Positions 36,629-45,469 of a stretch of DNA of 58,517 bases are shown here, piece by piece. Location: NCBI GenBank assembly GCA_016124425.1, contig WGNT01000083.1, positions 1 to 58,517 on the forward strand, read 5' to 3'. The position numbers were made by a program, and so were the translations under genes. The notes below the pieces were generated by a model. It worked only from the letters and a program-made list of their open reading frames with translations. It had not been told where the DNA came from and searched no databases. How positions within the stretch are numbered: position 1 is the stretch's first letter; each line of letters starts with the position of its first letter. The stretch comes from Cytophagales bacterium (lineage in GTDB: Bacteria > Bacteroidota > Bacteroidia > Cytophagales > Cyclobacteriaceae).

Positions 36629-36631
36629 TCC

Positions 36632-36656
36632 AGCTAGTTGTCAGTAGCTACTAGCT
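36632..36656. terminator. Inverted repeat between convergent helicase and gldH genes
   Basis: AGCTAGT (36632-36638) and ACTAGCT (36650-36656) form a 7-bp stem with an 11-nt loop right at the meeting point of the two genes and over the gldH stop. There is no T-run on either side, so bidirectional termination is only possible. Confidence 0.3.
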
Positions 36657-37113
36657 TGATTCCCACCGATTCAATTCCAGCTAGCTGTTCTTTGCGCATA
36701 TATTGGCGAATAAGTATACGGGACGTGTTTGGTAAAATCTGTTCTTTGCCCAAGAGGGTGTCATATATGGTGTGGCGGTTTCCAAAGCCTTTGCCCAATG
36801 GCTTTCCTGATTTAGCATCAAATAATGAGATATTCACCAGCGTATCTTGGAGGACAGAGGCCATACTGTCCTGTTGCACAAACTGGACATACAAGTTATG
36901 GTACTCGTAATCGTCGGTATAGCGGACAGCAAGGACAGGTATAGAAGGCTGGGGGTGGATTTCTCCAATATCAAATGTGGCGGCTTCCTCCATATTCCAG
37001 AGACCGTCTTCGAAATCCCGGTAGGCTTCATAGACCCGGTCAGTATCACAGGCCACGAATAAGCCGGTCAGTCCGAGAAGCAACAGGTATCTCGTCGTTA
37101 CCCACTTATTCAT
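36634..37113 (-). CDS. gldH: Gliding motility lipoprotein GldH
   Basis: A 159-residue lipoprotein (lipobox LFVAC, Cys22) matching GldH, a component needed with the Gld proteins for gliding and type IX secretion-related motility in Bacteroidota. The segment CDTDRVYEAYRDFEDGLW directly after the lipidated cysteine is typical, as is the C-terminal RILIRQYMRKEQLAGIESVG. ATG at 37113 was chosen (MNKWVTTR); it overlaps the end of ricT by 8 nt. Location behind ricT, to my knowledge, is common in this group. Other gld/spr genes are absent from the window, so motility itself cannot be concluded. Confidence 0.88.
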   Translation of the reverse strand: MNKWVTTRYLLLLGLTGLFVACDTDRVYEAYRDFEDGLWNMEEAATFDIGEIHPQPSIPVLAVRYTDDYEYHNLYVQFVQQDSMASVLQDTLVNISLFDAKSGKPLGKGFGNRHTIYDTLLGKEQILPNTSRILIRQYMRKEQLAGIESVGIKLVATDN

Positions 37114-38503
37114 TGGCGCCACTGTTTTTAGGTGGTCCGGAGTTACCACGCCGGCGATTATTGTTTCTCCGCTTCTTTTTCGGGATGTCCGGGTTACCTG
37201 CCATGCCTTCTGGTGCGGGTTTGGGGCTTACTGGATCCGAGGAAGAGGAAGCTTTTGCCTGCGGTCTTCCCTGATTTCTGCCTCTAGTTGGTTTTCTGTT
37301 TTTGTTTGGGGTACCCGGAGTTGTAGCAGGGGCATTCTCTTTTGGTGTTTGGGTGGCAGGTTGTTCATTTACAGATGCCTGCACGCCAGTTTTGTTTTTT
37401 GGTTTCCGCTTTTTTTTCTTTTTTGCCTGACTGAATTTTTTATCCAAAATCTCCAAATCCCTGTTTGAGTTGGAAAAATCTTCTTCGAGTGCTAAGGCTT
37501 TATCCTCTTTCAAACTGGAAGGCACCTCTCCTTTTGCGTTCAACTCCAAAATTTCAGCAACGCGTGAGCATTCTACGGCATGCCAGTTGTTGTCATCGTT
37601 ATAGCTGAACCACATGAGTTTTCTGAAAATGTCGGTCTTCTGAAGTTTTGCCGGGCCTGCGGCGGTCAGAAGGGGCTTATCTACATTTGGAATATCCTTG
37701 AGTGCACTCATGTAGCTATCAAGCTCGTAATTCAGGCAGCACTTGAGTCTGCCACATTGGCCTGAGAGTTTGCTTGGATTCAGTGACAGGTTTTGATACC
37801 GGGCTGCCGAGGTAGTAACACTCTTAAAATCGTGTATCCAAGTGGAGCAACAAAGCTCCCGGCCACAAACGCCTATTCCACCTAGTCTTCCGGCTTCTTG
37901 TCTTAGGCTGATTTGCCGCATCTCTATGCGTACTTTAAATTCCGAAGCAAGAAACTTGATGAGTTCCCTGAAATCAACCCGGTCTTCTGCGGAGTAGTAA
38001 AAAGTAGCTTTTGATCCGTCAGACTGGAATTCCACATCGGAGAGTTTCATTTTCAAGCCGATTTCATCAATGATTTGTTTTCCCCTATACAGTGTAGGTA
38101 ATTCACGGTTCTTGGCTTCTTGCCACTTGTCAAGGTCTTTTTGATTGGCTACCCGATAGATCCTTAGAATATTATCATCATTTTTGATTTTCCTTTTCTG
38201 CATTTGCAGACGTACCAATTCCCCTTGAAGGGAAACATATCCTATATGATGTCCGTTTGGAACGTCCACTACGACCGGATCTCCGGTGGTCAGCGAAAGA
38301 AAATCAACATTTCGAAAATAGTCCTTCCGTCCTCCTTTAAATTTAACTTCTACAATATCAAACCTATCTACCTCAGGCAGTCCCATATGGGAAAGCCAGT
38401 CAAAGGAGTTCATTTTATTACAATCGCTCGTACCACAGGTGCCGTTATTTTGACAACCGCCGACTTTGTCGGTCCCGGTAGAGCAGTTACTACATCCTGC
38501 CAT
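37106..38503 (-). CDS. ricT: RicT/YaaT-type PSP1-domain protein with basic C-terminal tail
   Basis: A 465-residue protein with the PSP1 C-terminal domain of RicT, the Fe-S subunit of the Ric complex that affects RNA processing in Firmicutes. Cysteine motifs GVCGRELCCS and GQCGRLKCC are the family hallmark. An extra N-terminal Cys-rich stretch (CSNCSTGTDKVGGCQNNG) is present. The last 110 residues are low-complexity, with K, R, N and P blocks such as KKKKKRKPKNK and KKKRRNNNRRRGN. That tail may bind nucleic acid. It overlaps gldH by 8 nt and lies 51 nt behind purD; a hairpin GGAGT-ACTCC (38519-38531) lies in that gap. The role in Bacteroidota is not established. Confidence 0.87.
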   Translation of the reverse strand: MAGCSNCSTGTDKVGGCQNNGTCGTSDCNKMNSFDWLSHMGLPEVDRFDIVEVKFKGGRKDYFRNVDFLSLTTGDPVVVDVPNGHHIGYVSLQGELVRLQMQKRKIKNDDNILRIYRVANQKDLDKWQEAKNRELPTLYRGKQIIDEIGLKMKLSDVEFQSDGSKATFYYSAEDRVDFRELIKFLASEFKVRIEMRQISLRQEAGRLGGIGVCGRELCCSTWIHDFKSVTTSAARYQNLSLNPSKLSGQCGRLKCCLNYELDSYMSALKDIPNVDKPLLTAAGPAKLQKTDIFRKLMWFSYNDDNNWHAVECSRVAEILELNAKGEVPSSLKEDKALALEEDFSNSNRDLEILDKKFSQAKKKKKRKPKNKTGVQASVNEQPATQTPKENAPATTPGTPNKNRKPTRGRNQGRPQAKASSSSDPVSPKPAPEGMAGNPDIPKKKRRNNNRRRGNSGPPKNSGANE

Positions 38504-38554
38504 AAGTATATATATAAGGGAGTACCACTCCTCGTTAATTGGTTGAACTAAAAT

Positions 38555-39850
38555 TTATTTTTGCAGTAGTAGGATATCTTGTCCGATATCCTTTCTATAA
38601 TTGGCACCGTCCCAGCTGATTTTCTCTACACAGGCATACGCGTTTGAAATCGCATCAGGTATTTCTTCTCCTAGCCCCGTGATTCCCAGTACTCTACCGC
38701 CTGCGGTATGAACCGTACCTGATCCTCCAGAAACGGTTCCGGCATGAAACACCAAGCTGTTTTCTGTCGCGGCCACATTCAAGCCTTCAATGATCTTTCC
38801 CTTTTCGTAGGCATCTGGATAGCCCTTTGCTACCATAACTACCGTCGTGGCCGTTGACGTAGCGACACTTAGTGTATATTGACCGAGGGTTTTGGTACCT
38901 ATACTCATCAGTAACTCCAGGAAGTCGCTTTTAATCCTTGGAAGGACCGCCTGGGTCTCTGGGTCACCCATGCGAACGTTATATTCAATGACAAAGGGAT
39001 CGCCTGCCTTATTCATCAGACCCACGAAGATGAACCCCTGATATGGGATGTGATCCTTCATCAGACCCAATATGGTGGGCATCACCACCCGCTCCCTTAC
39101 TTTTTGCATAAATTCCCCATCGGCAAAGGGAACAGGGCTCACGGCGCCCATTCCTCCTGTGTTAGGCCCTGTGTCTCCGTCTCCGATACGTTTGTAATCT
39201 TTTGCTTCGGGTAAAACGATATATTCTGAACCGTCTACGGCAACGAATACCGACAGCTCTATTCCCTCAAGGAATTCCTCGATAACAACCTTGGCTGAGG
39301 CAGCACCGAACTTATTCTCAAGTAACATCGCGTTGAATTCGTTTTGTGCTTGTTCGTAGTTGTCACAGATCAACACGCCTTTGCCGGCGGCTAACCCATC
39401 CGCCTTTAGGACAATGGGTAAGGGTTGCTTTTGAATAAAGGCTATTCCCTCTTCAACAGATTCCTTTGTGAATGTCTGCGAGGCTGCAGTTGGTATTCCA
39501 TGGCGTGCCATGAATTTTTTTGAAAAATCCTTACTTCCCTCAAGTTGTGCCCCGATCTTTCCAGGCCCTACAAATGGGATGTTTTTCAATTCATCCGTTG
39601 CTTCAAAATAATCCCTAAGACCATTTACAAGAGGCTCTTCTGGACCTACCACCACAAGGGAAATCTGGTTTTCCAGACAAAAGGAGCCCAGACGTTTAAA
39701 ATCGGTTACAGAAATCGGTACGTTTTCACCTATCGTAGCGGTTCCTGCATTTCCGGGTGCAATAAATAGTTTTTTACAGTGGATACTCTGGGTTATCTTC
39801 CATGCGAAGGCATGCTCTCTCCCTCCACTTCCAATCAGCAATATATTCAT
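38555..39850 (-). CDS. purD: Phosphoribosylamine-glycine ligase
   Basis: A 431-residue ATP-grasp enzyme that joins phosphoribosylamine and glycine in the second step of purine synthesis. MNILLIGSGGREHAFAWKI at the N-terminus, LKADGLAAGKGVL in the ATP-grasp lobe, GPNTGGMGAVSP and EYNVRMGDPETQ are diagnostic. Normal length, no anomalies. It lies 14 nt behind recQ on the same strand and heads towards ricT-gldH, so recQ-purD-ricT-gldH may be read together. Confidence 0.96.
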   Translation of the reverse strand: MNILLIGSGGREHAFAWKITQSIHCKKLFIAPGNAGTATIGENVPISVTDFKRLGSFCLENQISLVVVGPEEPLVNGLRDYFEATDELKNIPFVGPGKIGAQLEGSKDFSKKFMARHGIPTAASQTFTKESVEEGIAFIQKQPLPIVLKADGLAAGKGVLICDNYEQAQNEFNAMLLENKFGAASAKVVIEEFLEGIELSVFVAVDGSEYIVLPEAKDYKRIGDGDTGPNTGGMGAVSPVPFADGEFMQKVRERVVMPTILGLMKDHIPYQGFIFVGLMNKAGDPFVIEYNVRMGDPETQAVLPRIKSDFLELLMSIGTKTLGQYTLSVATSTATTVVMVAKGYPDAYEKGKIIEGLNVAATENSLVFHAGTVSGGSGTVHTAGGRVLGITGLGEEIPDAISNAYACVEKISWDGANYRKDIGQDILLLQK

Positions 39851-39864
39851 TCGTTGGTTTCAGT

Positions 39865-42042
39865 TTAGTTAGCGTGGTCGGAGATGAATTTAATCCTGTA
39901 TACACGGATTTCTTCCTCTGAAAAATCTTCCTCTTCCAGTTCTCCTAGTGCATCTTTGATATGGTCAGACTCTGCTGTCATAAAATAATCATGAAGGATA
40001 TCTTCCCGCTCATCGTCCATGATATTATTGATGTAATAATTTATATTTAATTTGGTACCGCTATAGATGATTTGCTCTACTTCATGGAGTAGCTCTGCCA
40101 TAGAGATATTCAGGTTGTTGGCAATTTCATCTAGGTCAATTTTTCGGTCAATTTGTTGAATAATCGAAATCTTCACCTTTGACCTCGTGCCGGATGTTTT
40201 CACCACCACATCAGAGGCAGTGATAATGTCGTTTTCCTCCACGTAGTTTTCGATCAGTTTGAGGAAGCTGGCACCGAACTTCGATACCTTTCCCATCCCC
40301 ACGCCGTTGATCTGAGCAAGTTCTTCGCGGGTCGTAGGATACACCGTCGCCATTTCTTCCAACGATGGATCTTGGAAAATCACATAGGGGGGTAAGCCCT
40401 TTTGCTTTGCTACTTTTTTCCTTTCGGCTTTTAGCAGTTCGAAGAGTTTTTCGTCATAGGCCTTACCCATGCTGTTCATCTCTTCCGAAGATATGGTTTC
40501 GGCAATTTCTTCAAAATCATGGTTTTTGCTGATGCTGACCGGGTAAGGGTTTTTAAGGTAATCCTCACTTCGCTCCGAAAGCAGTATGACACCATAATTT
40601 TCAATGTCCTTGTCCAAAATACCGAAGATCATGGCCTGCCGGATGACCGTTTTCCAATGCACTTCATCTTTGTCTTGTCCTCTGCCAAAGACGGGTAATT
40701 TGTCGTGGCTATAGCTACTGATATAGTCGTTCTTTTCACCGCGCAATAGGTTGACAATATGGTCCAACCCAAAGCGTTGTTGCGTTTCTTTTACTGCTTC
40801 GATTATCAGTAGGATGTCCTCTTTTCCTTCAAATTTTTCCTTTGGTTTTTTGCAGTTGTCACAAAACCCGCAGTCATGATCCATTTGTTCACCAAAGTAA
40901 TTCAACAGAAAGCGTCTTCTGCAGACGGAGCTTTCGGCGTAGGCAGCCATTTCTTGTAGGAGTACTTTGGCGTTCTCCCGCTCATTAACGGGCTTATCCT
41001 TGTTGAATTTTTCCAGTTTGAGGATATCGTCATAGCGGTAAAACATCAGGCAATGGCCTTCCAGTCCATCTCTTCCAGCCCGTCCGGTTTCCTGATAATA
41101 TCCTTCCAGAGACTTGGGTACATCATAGTGGATGACATATCGCACATCAGGCTTGTCTATCCCCATTCCAAAGGCGATGGTAGCCACGATGACGTCTACT
41201 TCTTCGTTTAAGAAGTCGTCTTGGTTTTTGACGCGAACATGACCGTCGAGCCCTGCATGATAGGGGGCGGCATTGATCCCGTTTACTTTCAGAAGTTCAG
41301 CGATTTCTTCGACCTTCTTTCTGCTTAAGCAATAGATGATGCCTGATTTCCCCTTGTTGGTCTTAATATACTTGATAATCTGCTTTTTCGTCTCATTCTT
41401 GATTTTCGGCCTCACTTCATAGTAAAGGTTGGTCCTGTTGAATGAGGACTTATAGAGGTCGGCCTCTTCCATCTGCAGATTTTTCTGGATATCCTGTTGC
41501 ACCTTCGGGGTTGCCGTTGCTGTCAGGGCAATTACCGGTAGATTATTTCCCACTAGGCTGATGATGGTTTTTATCTTCCGATATTCGGGACGGAAGTCAT
41601 GTCCCCATTCCGAAATACAGTGCGCTTCATCAATGGCGACAAAGCTGATGTTCGCGCCGCTTAGAAAATTGATGTTCTCTTCCTTTGTCAACGATTCAGG
41701 CGCCACGTACAAGAGCTTGGTTAAGCCAGACTTTACTTCGTTTTTCACCTTCGTCGTCTCCGATTTGCTTAATGTGGAGTTTAGAAAATGGGCGTTAATT
41801 CCAAAAGAATTCAGTTGGTCTACCTGGTTTTTCATCAGTGCGATCAACGGAGAAATCACAATTGCTGTACCCTCTTTGATTACCGCCGGCAACTGATAGC
41901 ATAGCGACTTACCTGCCCCGGTAGGCATAATAACGAAGGTGTTATTACCTTTTAAAATGTTATCGACAATAGCTTCTTGATTTCCCCGAAACTGGTTGAA
42001 ACCAAAAATGCGTTTTAAATTTTCTTTTACAGTAGAATCCAC
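39865..42042 (-). CDS. recQ: ATP-dependent DNA helicase RecQ
   Basis: A 725-residue SF2 3'-5' DNA helicase for recombination and replication-fork repair. Motif I is MPTGAGKSLCYQ, motif II IDEAHCISEWGHDFRPEY, motif VI QETGRAGRDG. The zinc-binding RecQ-C-terminal region shows CRRRFLLNYFGE and CGFCDNCKKP. A winged-helix part and an HRDC domain (about residues 515-595; INGVGMGKVSKFG) follow, then about 120 further residues. The start appears to be GTG at 42042, since no in-frame ATG gives the conserved N-terminus. An out-of-frame ATG 4 nt upstream opens a 6-codon frame overlapping the start. Confidence 0.95.
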   Translation of the reverse strand: MDSTVKENLKRIFGFNQFRGNQEAIVDNILKGNNTFVIMPTGAGKSLCYQLPAVIKEGTAIVISPLIALMKNQVDQLNSFGINAHFLNSTLSKSETTKVKNEVKSGLTKLLYVAPESLTKEENINFLSGANISFVAIDEAHCISEWGHDFRPEYRKIKTIISLVGNNLPVIALTATATPKVQQDIQKNLQMEEADLYKSSFNRTNLYYEVRPKIKNETKKQIIKYIKTNKGKSGIIYCLSRKKVEEIAELLKVNGINAAPYHAGLDGHVRVKNQDDFLNEEVDVIVATIAFGMGIDKPDVRYVIHYDVPKSLEGYYQETGRAGRDGLEGHCLMFYRYDDILKLEKFNKDKPVNERENAKVLLQEMAAYAESSVCRRRFLLNYFGEQMDHDCGFCDNCKKPKEKFEGKEDILLIIEAVKETQQRFGLDHIVNLLRGEKNDYISSYSHDKLPVFGRGQDKDEVHWKTVIRQAMIFGILDKDIENYGVILLSERSEDYLKNPYPVSISKNHDFEEIAETISSEEMNSMGKAYDEKLFELLKAERKKVAKQKGLPPYVIFQDPSLEEMATVYPTTREELAQINGVGMGKVSKFGASFLKLIENYVEENDIITASDVVVKTSGTRSKVKISIIQQIDRKIDLDEIANNLNISMAELLHEVEQIIYSGTKLNINYYINNIMDDEREDILHDYFMTAESDHIKDALGELEEEDFSEEEIRVYRIKFISDHAN

Positions 42043-42103
42043 TCCATAAATTGTTTAAGGATTTGCCCCGCTTATTTCATTAAGGTATGTAGAAAATCTT
42101 TCC

Positions 42104-42111
42104 TACTTTTG
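42104..42111 (+). promoter_or_regulatory. -7 box upstream of kdsD
   Basis: TACTTTTG matches TAnnTTTG exactly. The start of transcription would fall near 42118, just before the short frame at 42122 and the kdsD TTG at 42141. A TTG at -33 spacing was not found. Confidence 0.45.
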
Positions 42112-42140
42112 TACAAATTTAATGATTAACGACAGCAAAA

Positions 42141-43109
42141 TTGAATTTAGTAAAAAATATTAAATATACAGCGAGAAAAGTTATTCAAAACGAATCGGAT
42201 GCCTTAAAAGGCCTGATTTCGTTTATAGACGATGACTTCGAGGCTTGTGTCTTGGGGATGCTTTCCTCCCCTGGCAGGGTAGTCATCACCGGAATAGGTA
42301 AAAGTGCGATTGTAGCCAACAAAATTGTGGCAACGCTGAATTCTACCGGAACTCCTTCGCTCTTTATGCATGCCGCCGACGCAATTCATGGCGACTTAGG
42401 TATGATTAAAGAAGAAGATTTCGTAATTTGTGTGTCGAAAAGCGGGAATACCCCCGAAATAAAGGCGTTGGTTCCGTTGTTGAAACAACTTGGCGCAAAA
42501 TTGATAGGACTGGTTTCCCAAAAAGAAAGTTATTTGGCAGATCATGCAGATTTTGTTTTGTTCGCGGGCTTTGAAAAAGAAGCATGTCCCAATAACTTGG
42601 CACCCACTACCAGCACTACCGTACAAATGGCCTTGGGGGATGCCTTGGCGATTTGCCTTCTTGAATGCCGGGGATTTTCCCCATCGGATTTTGCCAAGTT
42701 CCATCCCGGAGGTTCCCTGGGGAAGCGTCTCTATCTTACGGTAGGGGATCTAATTGGAAGAAATCCCGTCCCTATCGTTCGTGATGATGCCCTTTTAAAT
42801 GAGGTCATCATAGAGATCAGCAGTAAACGTTTAGGGGCTACCGCCGTCATTGACCGTTCCGATAAGCTGGTTGGAATTATCACAGATGGTGATCTCCGCC
42901 GTATGTTGGAGAAAAGCCCGGATCTAAGAAAGGTACAAGCGCAAGATATTATGACCGTAAACCCAAAGACGATATCGACTGCTGATTTTGCCATTCATGC
43001 CCTCGAAAAAATGAAAGCATTTAACATCACCCAACTTGTAGCCATAAAGGAATCCCGGATCATGGGCTTTGTCCATATCCATGATTTGATGAAGGAGGGA
43101 CTCGTTTAA
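42141..43109 (+). CDS. kdsD: Arabinose-5-phosphate isomerase, KdsD/KpsF type
   Basis: A 322-residue SIS-domain isomerase converting ribulose-5-phosphate to arabinose-5-phosphate, the first step to the Kdo sugar of lipopolysaccharide. The SIS domain (about residues 25-180) shows VVITGIGKSAIVANKI, SKSGNTPEIKALVP and the late FHPGGSLGKRL. A pair of CBS domains follows (about 200-320). In this frame a stop lies at 42123 and the first ATG is too late, so TTG at 42141 is the only fitting start. An ATG at 42122 in the neighbouring frame would fuse naturally if one A of the AAAA run (42137-42140) were absent. It is followed 4 nt later by manC. Confidence 0.9.
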   Translation: MNLVKNIKYTARKVIQNESDALKGLISFIDDDFEACVLGMLSSPGRVVITGIGKSAIVANKIVATLNSTGTPSLFMHAADAIHGDLGMIKEEDFVICVSKSGNTPEIKALVPLLKQLGAKLIGLVSQKESYLADHADFVLFAGFEKEACPNNLAPTTSTTVQMALGDALAICLLECRGFSPSDFAKFHPGGSLGKRLYLTVGDLIGRNPVPIVRDDALLNEVIIEISSKRLGATAVIDRSDKLVGIITDGDLRRMLEKSPDLRKVQAQDIMTVNPKTISTADFAIHALEKMKAFNITQLVAIKESRIMGFVHIHDLMKEGLV

Positions 43110-43113
43110 GCAT

Positions 43114-44187
43114 ATGAAGAATCAAACCTATATTGTTATTCTTGCTGGCGGCTTGGGGATTAAACTTTGGCCACAAAGTAGATTTAACAAACCCAAGCAA
43201 TTCCTAGACCTCATGGGTACCGGCCGTACACTTTTGCAAATGACGTTTGACCGATTTGTCCAAAAGTTTTCCGAGGAATGTTTTTTGATTGTAACCAGTA
43301 AGCGCTACTTTCACCTTGTAAAGGAACAGCTACCGGAACTATCTGACCGGCAGATCATAATAGAGCCAATTCGTAGAAATACCGGAGCCTCACTTGCTTT
43401 GGTAAGTTATATCATCAAAAAGCTTGATCCGCAGGCAACAGCCATTATCAGTCCTTCTGATCAGCTTATAGTCAACGAATCTGCATTTTTTTTGGCCTTG
43501 CAACAGGCAGTCGATGCAGCAGAAAGTGGTGGCAAGCTCCTTGCCTTGGGAGTCCAGCCTCACACCCCGGATATTTCCTGCGGATACATACAATACTTAG
43601 AGCAGCCCGATGAGGTAGCCATGAAGGTAAAGACGTTCACTGAAAAACCTCATTACGACCTTGCCGAAACCTTTGTAAACAGCGGCGATTTTTTGTGGAA
43701 TTCGGGCATCTTTGTTTGGAAAAACGAAAGTATCCTTCAAACAATAGAAAAGCACCTTCCCGAATTAGCCGAGATTTTTGAGGAAGGAATACCCTTTTAC
43801 GGTACCCCGGAGGAAGCGGGATTTCTGAAAAAAGCCTATGGGCTTATTAAAAGCGTCACGATTAATTATGGTATCCTTCAAAAATCGGACAATGTTTACG
43901 TGATCCAAGGCGGCTTTGGTTGGTCAGATCTAGGTTCTTGGAAAAATCTGTATGATCTGAAATCAAAGGATGACAAAAAGAATGTTCCCCATGTCAATAC
44001 ATTAATGTATGATACAGAAAACTGCTTCGTCCACGTAAATCCAGACAAATTGGTCGTGCTTCAAGGGCTGAAGGATTACCTCATCAGCGATAACGGCAAC
44101 GTGCTATTGATCTGTAAGTTGGCAGAGGAGGATAAGTTCCGGGAGTTTCTAAAGGATGCCAAAGAAAAAGGCGTGGATTATACCTGA
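43114..44187 (+). CDS. manC: Mannose-1-phosphate guanylyltransferase
   Basis: A 357-residue nucleotidyltransferase making GDP-mannose for surface polysaccharides. NTP-binding start VILAGGLGIKLWPQSRFNKPKQF, IEPIRRNTGASLAL, ISPSDQLI and FTEKPHYDLAETF match the family, as does GFGWSDLGSWKNLY. The signature usually written GGxGxRxWP reads GGLGIKLWP, with Lys in place of Arg. It is the shorter single-domain form without the isomerase domain. It is operonic with kdsD (4-nt gap) and overlaps the convergent rmuC by 10 nt. Confidence 0.92.
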   Translation: MKNQTYIVILAGGLGIKLWPQSRFNKPKQFLDLMGTGRTLLQMTFDRFVQKFSEECFLIVTSKRYFHLVKEQLPELSDRQIIIEPIRRNTGASLALVSYIIKKLDPQATAIISPSDQLIVNESAFFLALQQAVDAAESGGKLLALGVQPHTPDISCGYIQYLEQPDEVAMKVKTFTEKPHYDLAETFVNSGDFLWNSGIFVWKNESILQTIEKHLPELAEIFEEGIPFYGTPEEAGFLKKAYGLIKSVTINYGILQKSDNVYVIQGGFGWSDLGSWKNLYDLKSKDDKKNVPHVNTLMYDTENCFVHVNPDKLVVLQGLKDYLISDNGNVLLICKLAEEDKFREFLKDAKEKGVDYT

Positions 44188-45446
44188 TCCTTTTCCTCTT
44201 CACCTTCCTCCGAAAGCGGATCAGCAGCTTTTGAGAACTTTTCAGGGATCTGACTCTTGGCGGGAACGCCCAGTTTCCGAAGTTTTTCCACCTGTCCGAT
44301 TAAATTCCCTTTTCCGGTGTACAATTGCTTAACGGCTGAGGAATATGCGCTGGAGGAACGCTCAAGGTGTTTTCCTATGTCTTCCAGTGTCGCTAAAAAG
44401 GAAACAAACTTATCGTACAGCATCCCTCCCCGGTTTGCAATTTCCATAGCATGTTTTGTCTGCTCATCACGTACCCAAAGGTCCCTGATCATTTTCAGGG
44501 CCGCAATGAGATTGCTGCTGCTTATTAACAATATGCGTTTTTTGTACGCGTATTCCCAGAGGTTGGGATCTGCCTGCACGGCAGCAATATAGGCAGCTTC
44601 TATCGGTACGAACATAATGACAAAGTCTAAAACCTTAGCATAAGATTCGTACTGCTTGGCGGAAAGCTGATCCACGTGGGTGCGCATAGCCCGAAGATGG
44701 TCCTTCATTGCCTGTGACTGCTCAGAAGCATTATCAGAGGAACAATAAAGTTCGTAAGCTAGCAAGGAAACTTTCGAGTCGATGATCACCTTTCTGTCGT
44801 CAGGATAGTTTATCGTAAGGTCCGGCTGCATTTTCTTCCCATCGGGTCCCAACAGGTAGCCACCGGCCGAGTCGGTAAGGAACTCCTGAATGACGTAGTG
44901 CCTGTTCCTCTCAAGCCCCGAGTTTTGCAGGATGGTCTCCAAAATCGCTTCTCCCCAATTACCCCTGATTTTGGCATTTCCCTTAAGCGCGCTGGTAAGG
45001 TTTCTGGCCTCATCGCTGATTACCTGGTTAAGGGCGGCTAATTCTTTTACTCTTGATTCGAGTGAAAACCGCTCCTTTGATTCCCTGTCATAAGTTTCCT
45101 GAACTTTATCGCGAAAAGACGCAATTTCTTTTCCCAGAGGATTGAGGATCTGTTGGATGTTTTCTTTGTTTTGAAGAGAAAATTTTCTGGAATTTTCTTC
45201 AAAGATCGCATTGGCTAGTAATTCGAACTCATTGGAAAATTTTTTCCCCATCTGATCCCATTCTTTTTTCTGGGCCTCTATCCGTTCCTCAAGGTAGGTA
45301 TTGTCCTTCTGCAGTTCAGCCTTTTCTACGTGTAGATTCCTTAGCTTTTCCTGTAGGGTTTCATTTCGCTGTAGGGCCTTTTGCAACAAGAAAAGGACTA
45401 CGCCAAGGATTACACAGAAGAATACCGTGAACAAAATATATTCCAT
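44178..45446 (-). CDS. rmuC: DNA recombination protein RmuC homologue
   Basis: A 422-residue RmuC-family protein, thought to limit recombination at inverted repeats and containing a nuclease-like fold. One N-terminal membrane segment (FTVFFCVILGVVLFLL) is followed by a coiled coil (about residues 25-90). The conserved core has KIRGNWGEAILETILQNSGL, QPDLTINYPDDRKVIIDSK and VIMFVPIEAAYIAAVQ. It is separated by 23 nt from rlmB upstream and its last codons overlap the end of manC on the other strand. Confidence 0.92.
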   Translation of the reverse strand: MEYILFTVFFCVILGVVLFLLQKALQRNETLQEKLRNLHVEKAELQKDNTYLEERIEAQKKEWDQMGKKFSNEFELLANAIFEENSRKFSLQNKENIQQILNPLGKEIASFRDKVQETYDRESKERFSLESRVKELAALNQVISDEARNLTSALKGNAKIRGNWGEAILETILQNSGLERNRHYVIQEFLTDSAGGYLLGPDGKKMQPDLTINYPDDRKVIIDSKVSLLAYELYCSSDNASEQSQAMKDHLRAMRTHVDQLSAKQYESYAKVLDFVIMFVPIEAAYIAAVQADPNLWEYAYKKRILLISSSNLIAALKMIRDLWVRDEQTKHAMEIANRGGMLYDKFVSFLATLEDIGKHLERSSSAYSSAVKQLYTGKGNLIGQVEKLRKLGVPAKSQIPEKFSKAADPLSEEGEEEKDQV

Positions 45447-45469
45447 GGCATGAACTTAGGTCTCGTAAT

